A stretch of 64,000 nucleotides of DNA, from the NCBI GenBank assembly GCA_012845835.1, contig JABAKD010000029.1, forward strand, positions 13,940,392-14,004,391, given 5' to 3'. A program made the position numbers and the translations under genes. The notes beneath the pieces are model-generated. The model made no database searches. It saw only the letters and a list, made by a program, of their open reading frames with translations, and had not been told where the DNA came from. Positions 55,001 through 62,612 of the stretch are shown one piece after another (within the stretch, counting starts at the first letter, position 1; each line of letters opens with the position of its first letter). The DNA is from Undaria pinnatifida. Lineage: Eukaryota; Sar; Phaeophyceae; Laminariales; Alariaceae.

Positions 55001-58000
55001 ACAACCAAGAGTTAGTAGAGGAAGACTAGCATTGCCGTTGGAAAATAATGGGATTGCTGTGGTGGGCACGGAGGGGACCAGCAGTCTCGTTAGCGCCTGA
55101 ACCGTACGGGCTGCAACGCCCGAAATACGGGGCGGCGGGGGGGGGGGGGGGGGGGGCACCGCGACACGTCCCATCCAGAAGTTGGTAAAGGTCGACAGAC
55201 ATTTCTTGCAAAAAAGATGGGATTACTGTGGCCGGCACGGAAGGGTCCAGTACTCTCGCTAACGCCTGGATTGTGCGGATTGCATTGGCCAACCACTGCT
55301 GCTGGGGGGGGGGGGGCGTTGCGGATATCACACAACCAGTATTTGATTGAGGCAGGGTGTGAAATATTTAAAACAAAAAAAAACGACCGAAATGAGCCCG
55401 CATCAATTCTACGTTTTTTGGTCTCTTGTACGACACACCTGGTCGGTAAGGGCATTTCGCGCTTCCGTTTCCAGAATCAGAAAACAAAAAAAGCTACCGT
55501 TGAATCGCCGCCGTGCAAAACTATCGCGCGAAAACGTTCCGATACGGTCAGTAGTTGGCCCTTTTTAACGGACACTAGTGCGTCCGGGCGGAGAGGTCCC
55601 TTACATACCGACACCCCTTATGATATTTGGCACATCTGAGATTTTTGGGGTTCGTTTTGCAGCTATGTATGTGGCGTTTTGCAAGCGGAAGACAGTCTGC
55701 TGGCCCATTTTAAGGGGTCTGGGGTCCCTTATGGAGTTTTGGGTCTCTTTCAAGGGACCAGGTCTCTCAATAATATGGGGGGGAAAACGGTGCGCAGGAG
55801 TTTGAGGTCCTTTGTATACCGTTCTTTCTTATCGCAGCGTCATTTGAAAGGGGCTACCTCCTGTACATCCGCCACGTTCCCCTGGTTCGGAAGCGGTAGC
55901 TCTTCTGAACCAACCAAGGCGAATGCATAAATGGTGTTTTCAATAGTAAATGACCCACACGGTGACAGCGGTCGTCGAAGCCCTGAGCAATACCAACGGC
56001 AACGCCTCGCCAACAAAGGTCTACACGTCAATAAATATATACCAGGTAAGTATCTAACCGTCGATTTCTAGTTAGCAAACTTAAAGCCCTACCCAATCTA
56101 GCCAATCGACTACTAATAGTCGGCGACTACCCACTAGTACTATATTAAGTATAGCCAGCCGGCTCATGACCCTAACCCTATATTTGTTATCGACCGGTTA
56201 TCAACGGTTTCCTGGCGGTGGCAGTGGTCATCCAAGACCTTGGTGATCAGCGAGGAAGCCATTGTGGCCCTCGGCACGCCCTTCCCCATCCCATATGACC
56301 GCTGGCCAGTCAATAGGAGGGAATTACTCGCAATACTTACTGTAGCCAACTATTAACTAGTCGGCGGCTTATGTCAGCCTGCGATTTGCTATTGGTATAG
56401 TCAGCCGAATCACAACCCTAATCACTAGCGATTTCACTTGATCCAGTAAGTTAAGTCAAAACCCCAATCAATAGCGTTTTCACGTAATCCAACAAGTTAT
56501 GCTCACGGTGGCAGTGGTCGTCGAAGCCCTGGGTGATTCATCACCGAGAAATCCGTTGTGGTCCTCGGCACGCCCTTCAAATCCCGATTGACCCTTGGCC
56601 AGTCAATAGGAGGGAACTACTCGCAATATCTAGCCAACAAGTAACCCCGTCCCAACCGGAACCGCTTTTTGGGGACAAACTTGCTTGGATTTAGTACAGG
56701 GAGAGGTTTGGGGCCTGAAAAGGGGTCAATAGTCGGCAGCTTATAGTCAGCCTGCGACTTACTATTATTAACAGCATAATCAGCCAAATCACAACCCTAA
56801 TCAACTGCGTTTTCACGTTATCCATAAAGCTACGTCACAACCTCATCGATAGCGTGTTCACCTAATCCATTAAGTTAAGCCACAACCCTAATTAATAGCG
56901 TTTTCACTGAATCCATCAAGCTTAAACCCTAATCAGTAGCGCCTTTCACTTAATCCATCAAGTTAAGTCACAACACCAATCACTAGCGTCTTCACTTGAA
57001 TAAATTAAGTTTTAATCCTAATCAACAGCGTGCTCCACTTAATCCATCAAGTAAGTCACAACCCTCATCAATAGCGCGTTCACTTAATCCATTAAGTTTA
57101 AATCCTACTCAATGGCGTGTTCACTTAATCAATTAAGTTAAGTCACAACCCTAATTAATAGCGTTTTCACTTAATCCATAAAGCTAAGTCACAACCTAAC
57201 AATAGAGCGTTCACCTAATCCACTAAGTTAAGTCACAACCCTAATAAATAGCGTTTTCACTTAATCCATGAGGTTTAAACCCTAATCAGTGGCGCGTTTC
57301 ACTTAATCGACCAAGTTAAGTCACAACACTAATCAATAACGTCCTCACATAATCCATTAAGTTTTACTCCTAATCAACAGCGTGCTTGACTTTTTCCATT
57401 AAGTTAAGTTAAGTCACAACCCTAATCAACAGAGTTTCACTGAATCCATCAAGTTTAAACCCTAATCAATGGCGCGTTCACTTAATCCATTAAGTTAAGT
57501 CACAACCATAATCAATAGCGTTTTCAATTAATCCAATAAGTTATCCTCACGGTGGCAGTGGTCGTCGAAGCCTTGAGTAATCACCAAGAAGTCCGTGATG
57601 GCCGCGAGGTCCCTAGTCACGCGCTCCCCATCCCAAAGGACCTAGGGGACAGCCAATAGGAGTGCAGGAAAGCGCGGCATAATTTTCGTTCAGCAGCAGT
57701 CAGAGTGATGGGGCCAGCCAATAGGAGGGAAGGAAAACGCGGCGTAATTCGTTCCGCAGCAGCCAGTCAGAGTGCCGAGGCCAGCCAATATGAGGGAGGG
57801 AGAACGCGGTTCGTAAAGGGATCAACATGGCGTTCAAACATGCTTTTCCATTTTACGTACACAGTACAAGAGGGGTTTGTCTGTAAAATAGTTGTTTTTA
57901 CCACAAAGAAAAGGAACAAGTGACTTCTATCGGTTCAACCTCACGTTGAAAAATGTCCATACTACGTACAAGTTTTCCTTCGAACGAGAAACAAAAGGAG

Positions 58001-59373
58001 CACGAAACATTGGCAGTACCCATGGTGCGTGTCAATCGGGGTGTCGACTAACGGAAAGCTAGCCGCCAGCAAACAGACCGGATGGGGGTGACGCAAGAAA
58101 GTACCCAGGATGCGTGCCATCGGTGTGCCTAATAATGGAAAGATAGCCCACAGCGAACAGTCAAAATGGGGGCCATGCAAGAAATAAGGGTTTATGTGCC
58201 TCCGTATCCAGAAACGCAGCAGTAGCAGCAGCAGCAGCTGCAGCAGCAGCGGTACGGCGAAGATAAGATGATAGATGTGAACGGCGGACCTGAAACAGAT
58301 CAAACGTATCCGAAGGCACAAAAAAAAAGAATAACGAGGCAGCCGTCGAGCAAGAACGAAGAACATGAAAAAAAACTCGAAACTAAATAAAACAAAAATA
58401 GCCACTAGCCACCGCGCCAATAACCGGGGAAGTAGCACCGACCAGTTCATCGTTTGGCCTGTACAGCACAAAGGGCTTCATGGGGAGGGTAGGAGAAAAC
58501 GGCTTGGAAGGGCATCAAAACAGTATGTAGCAAACGAAGTCTGTATGTGTACTGCTACAGTATTTGACTTGGCACAGCAGTCTAGCAGACTGAACGTAGC
58601 GTCGTTTTTTCGGGGAGCACCGCGTCTCGGCGCCTATACGACCACACCAAGTGAGCACACACGATACCAGGTAGGATGATGTATGGAATACGCGAGTTGT
58701 CGTTATACAAATGAGTTAATGTTTGTTGTTCTCTTTTTCATCCCTTTTATTAACCTCGCACTACATTCGCGTTTCCTCCCAGTAGAAACTTAGATCCGGG
58801 GTCACATAGCGGGCTCTCCTCCCCCCTCCCGACAACGGTACGTAGCCTTCATTTGTACCGCGAGAAGAATTCAGCATGGTCTTTCCTGGTCGACTCGCGT
58901 CGAATTGTGATCACCAGGTATTGATAGGGCAAAGCATAGAAAAGGCGACATGTGGCGTGATTTCCACGGATCACCGATATAACGGGAATGTTTTTCGCCA
59001 CTTCCCTACCACATCCTATGTGAGAGGCGTTTTCTTTCAGGGGTTTTCACGGGCCATGACCCGTCCGGCGGGTCGGGCCAGAAAGTTTCCATAATTTCGT
59101 AGGGCGAGTCGGATCGGGTCAAAAGGTGATCGAGGTCTCATGGGACGGGTCGAGTCGGGTCGGGTCGGGTCGGGTCACCCTGATCCGACCCGACTCTCAA
59201 GGAGTGACCCTACCCGGTGAAAACTCTGTCGTTTTTTTTATCGCCTCTCGCTGCTCACCTTTTTCCTAACCTGTAACAACGCGGAGACACCGAAGTCCAA
59301 CACTCCGAACACAGGATCCACGAGCAAGTTCAGCCCGTTGACCTGGCACATCCAGCCGTTGCCCTCCAGGTAC
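49011..59373 (-). CDS. Metallo-beta-lactamase-fold hydrolase (COG2220-like, plant/cyanobacterial type), 5' end missing
   Basis: Exons on the minus strand are 59373-59271, 57641-57551, 53549-53467, 53108-52934, 50155-50020 and 49212-49011. All are GT-AG with phases that close, and the last ends in TAG after ...AKAISVWP. The order of motifs matches plastid/cyanobacterial members of this family: YLEGNGWMCQVNGLNLLVDP, then LDFG; VITQGFDDHCH, the metal-binding His/Asp segment spanning the exon 2/3 boundary; VHIVAPPSAKAVLE; ATTGPTLGPPWQQAENGYFI; LYMEPH; TADVVIAPVV; and CGGAKALDLASTLKASKLVT followed by MANGDADF near the end. It should act as a metal-dependent hydrolase, substrate unknown. A transit peptide is expected in an upstream exon not found. 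The acceptor before YLEG (GACGCAG|G) requires one, although a frame also runs on from an ATG at 59432. Introns carry many decayed exon-junction copies and two MITEs. Confidence 0.88.
49915..49980 (-). repeat. Downstream copy of hydrolase exon-5 donor junction
   Basis: CTCACCCTCCGCAGACGAGTGG...GGGGGCAATATTGTG.TAGTGTCCACCA mirrors the true CTCACCCTCCACAGACCAACGG...GGGGCCAATGTTTTGAGCCACCA at 50015-50065. It lies about 100 bp into the following intron. Confidence 0.85.
50640..50705 (-). repeat. Upstream copy of hydrolase exon-5 acceptor junction
   Basis: TTGTGGCTCCATGGACAGGATGC...CCTGGG corresponds to GTGTGGCTCCATGTATAGGGTGC...GCTGGG at the true exon start (50120-50160). Confidence 0.65.
50870..50935 (-). 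repeat. Second upstream copy of the same acceptor junction
   Basis: AAAGTTGAAATTTGTCGAACATCTGGGGCGGCTCCATGG..GCCGCTTGAAGGGGCTGGG matches the order GAGTTCAGATTCGTCGAATATTAGGTGTGGCTCC..GCTGGG of the true exon. A weaker third copy may exist near 51120-51150. Confidence 0.7.
51245..51424. mobile_element. TA-flanked MITE, about 26-bp perfect TIRs
   Basis: TA|CAGTAGGTGGCCCTATATAG...CGGG is mirrored exactly by CCCG...CTATATAGGGCCACCTACTG|TA. The interior repeats CACCCGCACTATA motifs. It is 180 bp with no coding. The CAGT terminus with a TA duplication is typical of Tc1/mariner-type miniatures (inference). Confidence 0.85.
51425..52500. other. Intron 4 interior of the hydrolase gene
   Basis: No exon seen. 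A CACCCACACCACTACCGCCG segment at about 51965 may be a third, eroded copy of the exon-4 donor junction. Confidence 0.4.
52510..52600 (-). repeat. Downstream copy of hydrolase exon-4 donor junction
   Basis: AGCTCACCCACGCCATCATAGCAGC..GGCGGAGGGACGGACAAAGCACCCGTTCTCAGCCTGCTG mirrors the true ACTCACCCACACCTTCACCAGCAGCGGAGGGGCGAATGAAGTATCCGTTCTCGGCCTGCTG at 52928-52988. Confidence 0.88.
52683..52863. mobile_element. MITE related to the 51-kb element
   Basis: The imperfect TIR GTAGTGGTCCCTCTATAGTG faces CACTATATAGGGACCTCTAC. The interior repeats CGGCACTA in place of CCGCACTA. It lies 71 bp from exon 4 of the hydrolase gene. Confidence 0.75.
54240..55310 (-). repeat. Tandem copies of hydrolase exon-3 acceptor junction, with family-1 repeats
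   Basis: The true exon start (53506-53560) reads CACGGAGGCGTCCAGCAGTC...GCTAGCGCCTGGATCG...GGGCTGCACAGACC on the plus strand. Copies of this block appear near 54262-54300, 54680-54735, 55065-55115 and 55225-55275. Each is followed by a G run, and two are followed by a family-1 repeat. The larger unit is about 390 bp for the first two and 160 bp for the last. Confidence 0.82.
54345..54430 (+). repeat. Family-1 repeat
   Basis: GGGGGTGCCCTCATTTGTTGCTTGCC through CCCTTTCGAGACGCAGCACCG. Duplicated at 54745-54830 (with CGAAGCACCG) as part of the tandem unit. The third plus-strand copy is at 62522. Confidence 0.7.
55950..56640 (-). repeat. Three decayed copies of hydrolase exon 2
   Basis: Copies at 55950-56030, 56205-56330 and 56505-56635 of the exon and its flanks (plus-strand landmarks GGTGGCAGTGGTCGTCGAAG and CCAATAGGAGGGA). 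The 56.2-kb copy still reads SLITKVLDDHCHR. The 56.5-kb copy is frameshifted but keeps the donor CCACC|GTGAGC. They lie downstream of the true exon, inside the next intron. Confidence 0.85.
56410..57545 (+). repeat. About 46-58-bp AT-rich tandem repeat
   Basis: Around 18 irregular units containing CACAACCCTAATCAATAGCG and CTTAATCCATTAAGTTAAG, interrupted by an exon-2 copy at 56505-56635. Intronic in the hydrolase gene. Confidence 0.9.
57650..57815 (+). repeat. About 61-bp tandem repeat next to hydrolase exon 2
   Basis: GCCAATAGGAGGGAAGGAAAACGCGG-type units begin at about 57651, 57717 and 57783. Part of the same segment travels with the exon-2 copies. Confidence 0.85.
58012..58195. repeat. 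About 95-bp tandem duplication
   Basis: AGTACCCATGGTGCGTG.CA.T.GGTGT and AACAG.C..ATGGGGG recur from about 58014 and 58107. No exon could be supported here. Confidence 0.75.
59038..59228. mobile_element. Second hAT-like GGGTC-pentamer miniature
   Basis: The ends are CAGGGGTTTTCACGGGCC and the complement CAGAGTTTTCACCGGGT. The interior has GGGTCGGGTCGGGTC and its complement GATCCGACCCGACTC. Same design as 18815-19304 but only 191 bp. Confidence 0.6.
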
Positions 59374-59859
59374 CTGCGTCGTTCCAGATGGAAATGGCAG
59401 GATACGGCAATTCTGGTTTTCAGAAGTAACAAAATGTACTGTAGCTCTCGCTAGGAACTCGCGCTGCTGGATACTATTGGGATTGTCGTCACCGCACCCC
59501 ACCCCAGCCCAACCAAACCCAACTCAACCCAACCCAACCCAACGCAACGCAACGCCCCGCAGGGCGGCAATAAAATCAGGCGAAAAAACACCGCCACGGG
59601 GCGAAGTCAGAGGAAGGTGTGCGAACAAAAAAAAAACAAAATACCCCGGGGCATTCTACAGAAAATTGCTGGTGTTGGGGCGGGGGTATTGTAGAACCAG
59701 TCCACCACCTCACCCCAATACAGTTCCTCAAGGCGACAGAGTAGCAGCATGATAATCGTGTGGTGGCCCCTCTGGTATGTGCCTGGTACACAAGAAGAAA
59801 ATCACTCCCGCCAGAAATGAATGGAGGAACGACGTACCAGGCACTTGGTTCCGACTACC

Positions 59860-60133
59860 ATTATTGAGCGATTTTGCGGTACCCCCCGCCCCCCCCAACC
59901 AAACCAGCGTTTTTTTTTTTCTTTAACGAACGTTTCATGGCTGCTCGACACGAGCAAGGATGCTATAGAAAAAAACATCTTCATATATTTTCTTGCTTAC
60001 AAAGGACCATCGAATGATGACGTCAAGGTGGCAAGGGGCACTGCTGTGTTTCAAGGGGTACGGCGGCGAGCTGGTTTCAAAAACGGCGATTGTGTTAACG
60101 AAAAGTTGGGGGGGGGCTACCGCAGTAAGACTC
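59860..60133 (+). repeat. Dispersed repeat family 5, copy 3
   Basis: Poly-C, then CGTTTCATGGCTGCTCGACACGAGCAAGGATGCTA, GGCAAGGGGCACTG and a final CTACCGCAGTAAGACT. The middle is the most diverged of the three. Confidence 0.65.
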
Positions 60134-60257
60134 CATTATTTTCTACAATTATTTGTTGTTGATGTTTATTCACCCTGGCAGCATCCACGGGGGGTGATGG
60201 GAGTCATATATCTTCAAAGACTAATGAAGGTGTTCAAAAACGAGCGGCTGGTGTATC

Positions 60258-60335
60258 ACGCAGCTTACAAAGATGAGTATCGACCCTTCAATTTACCGAA
60301 CTCACACACCGTTGACGTGCTTAAAACAGTCTAAT
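60258..60335 (+). repeat. Dispersed repeat family 6
   Basis: GCAGCTTACAAAGATGAGTATCGACCC core. Ends in the A-rich string AAATAAACAAAAACC. Confidence 0.55.
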
Positions 60336-60534
60336 AAAAATAAACAAAAACCTCGAAACTCGAAACTTGCAAACGACGATTGAATGAACGAAAACAACCA
60401 CTATTGAAAGAATGAGAACGAAAACACCGGTGTACGCGTATTGTGCGCGGACCGCCTACAACAGTGCTCATTAGCGATAGCGACGGCACGTGACAGTCAA
60501 AACTACTCGTCAGGCACTGTAGATGGTGCACGTA

Positions 60535-61115
60535 TTTGACCACGCAGCTCCCTGTGCCGCTCGTGCTGTCGCGGATTGCGTGCATGTTCATCGTTGTCAT
60601 CGGCCATGCGTCTACTGGCCTCTCTATCGCGCATCCTCCTACAGACCTCTTTTTCTACTTCGTTCTCTAATTGTTGTTTCCACGTCTTCTCTTCCCGTGT
60701 ACCGTCTTCCCCCCTAGCCCCATCCGAGCTAGGGGGGAAGTCGGTACATGGGAAGCGGAGAGGTGGAAACAATGATTCGAGAGCGAAGTAGAAAAGCAGG
60801 TCGGCAGGAGGATGCGCGATAGAGAGGACAGTACACGCATGGCTGATGACAGCGAAAAACATGCAAGCAATCCGCGACAGCATGAGCGGCACAGGGAGCT
60901 GGGTGGCCAAAACGGGACGGAGCTAGGGGGGAAGAGGGCACATGGGAAGCGGAGAGGTGGAAACAAAAATTCGAGAGCGCCGTCAGGAAATAAGTCCGTA
61001 AGAGGATGCGCGGTTGGAAAGGGCAGTAGATGCATGGCTGATGACAACAATGAACATGCAAGCAATCCGCGACAGCACGAGCGGCACAGTGAGCTGCGTG
61101 GCCAAGACATGCACC
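60535..61115. repeat. Inverted plus tandem repeat of about 185 bp (three units)
   Basis: Unit 60540-60718 is inverted relative to units at about 60735-60905 and 60915-61105. The inversion centre is the hairpin CCCCCCTAGCCCCATCC..GAGCTAGGGGGG at about 60707-60737. All units carry GCAATCCGCGACAGC.(T/C)GAGCGGCACAG or its complement. The frames of over 130 codons on both strands follow from the repeat. Confidence 0.85.
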
Positions 61116-62204
61116 CTCCAGCGCGAGCCACGGAGCAGCATGCGCCAACCTCGCGAACGCCGGGGGGTTTCCTATGAGACGGATGCCTGTGGGGGGCGGG
61201 AGAAATTGGCCACGGAATATTTAAAAAGAAGATAGCTGCACAACAGAGCCGAATCCAAGAGGCGGAGAGGTGGGAAGCCGGAGGCTGAGGCCCGCAGAGC
61301 CTACAGCCGAGGGCAGATATTGGACGCATCAGACGGGGGGGGGGGGGGCGAGGAAAGGTGGGAAGGAAGCAATAGGGGCCAGCTCACTGACCCAACTGCC
61401 GAGGACGGATATTGGGTGAGTGAGAAGGCAGGGTCTGAGGTGAGGAGGTGGCTACCGGGAGGGAGAGGCAAACGCCAGCAAAGGGATCCAACGGCCGAGG
61501 ACGACTGGTGGGCTAGTGAGCCAGAGAGTAGAGGCCCGCGGACGGGGCAACCAGCCGAGGACGGCGATGGGGTGACGACGGGAGGAAGGGCCAAAGGGGG
61601 GCCTAGCGGGGAGGGGGGGGGGGGGGGGGGGAAGGGGATCAGGTGGGGGGCACCAGGATGGGAAGACAGGGAAGCAGCACGGGCGTGGAAGTGAAGGGGA
61701 AGGTTTGGAGGAGAGGGGTAGAAGTGGGGAAGCAGGGAAATAGACAAGAACTCAGGGCCCAGCTTTTTTTTCAGGCAGTCGGAACCACCACCATGGACGC
61801 AGGTGATGGACATGGGGATGAACATGTGGGGGGTAGTCATGGCAGACGGCGGCATACCGCCGTGGCGTTCGGTGAAGGAACGGGCGGTGTCATCGCTGCG
61901 TAGCGAGAGTTTTTTTACGAACAGAAAGGGGGAAGGAAAGGGGACCTGATGGGTTTTTACGACCTCGATCTGACCATGTCCTCAAGGATGGGAGAAGTCG
62001 GGGAAGCGGAGGAGCGAGGGTGGGACGGCATTGCCAGACCTGGTGGAGGCCACATTGGGGCTTATACCGCACATGGCGAAACTCGCGACAGACGAGCACA
62101 AAAAGATGGAACGGGAAGCGTAAGGCCGGGTGGAAACGCAATGGGGGAAGCCGTTTCAAAGCACAAAGGAGAGCGTACACAAATACTATTTTTTGTGACA
62201 AACA

Positions 62205-62416
62205 GGAGGGCGGTAGAGTCGGAGTCCTTCCGGGAAGAGTTCGTGACGCGTTTCAATGTGGACCTAGCGGTGTTGAGGCAAGCAGTGCGGATGCAAGCGC
62301 TGAGTTTGAACCGGAGGGGGAACACGCGACCGACGGCGAAAGAGGCCGGGCCCCTGCCGGTCTCGGAATTCAACGCCGCGTCGGCGTGGCTGGAAGTGGC
62401 GCCGCTAAATACATGA
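62205..62416 (+). CDS. Possible terminal exon, unknown protein
   Basis: After an acceptor-like TTTTTTGTGACAAACAG, about 70 codons run to a TGA with balanced composition (SFREEFVTRFNVDLAVLRQA, PLPVSEFNAASAWLEVAPLN), unlike the G/R-rich surroundings. No family recognised and no upstream exon assigned. Confidence 0.25.
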
Positions 62417-62521
62417 AATGGGGGGGTAAGTGGAGGGGTGGGGGTGGGGGAAGGGGGGAGGGGGGGGGGGGACGAAGATAGCAACCGGTGGGAAGAAGGG
62501 GGGGCGGTGCGGGGGGGGAGG

Positions 62522-62612
62522 GGGGGGGGGGGGGTACTCATTTGTTGCTTGCCTTAGTCATTTGACCATTGACCACGCATCCCTTTCGAGACAGAGCACC
62601 GCCGTTCCTACT
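62522..62612 (+). repeat. Family-1 repeat
   Basis: A G-run followed by TACTCATTTGTTGCTTGCCT and CATCCCTTTCGAGAC. Isolated copy, not part of the 54-kb tandem unit. Confidence 0.7.

Noticed and set aside
58240-58290. Candidate exon of the hydrolase gene between exons 1 and 2
   Set aside because: Exons 59271-59373 and 57551-57641 join directly in phase 0 and match the family without a gap.
60667-61329. 220-codon minus-strand frame rich in Ser, Leu and Pro
   Set aside because: Generated by the inverted/tandem 185-bp repeat. No acceptor or donor and no family signal.
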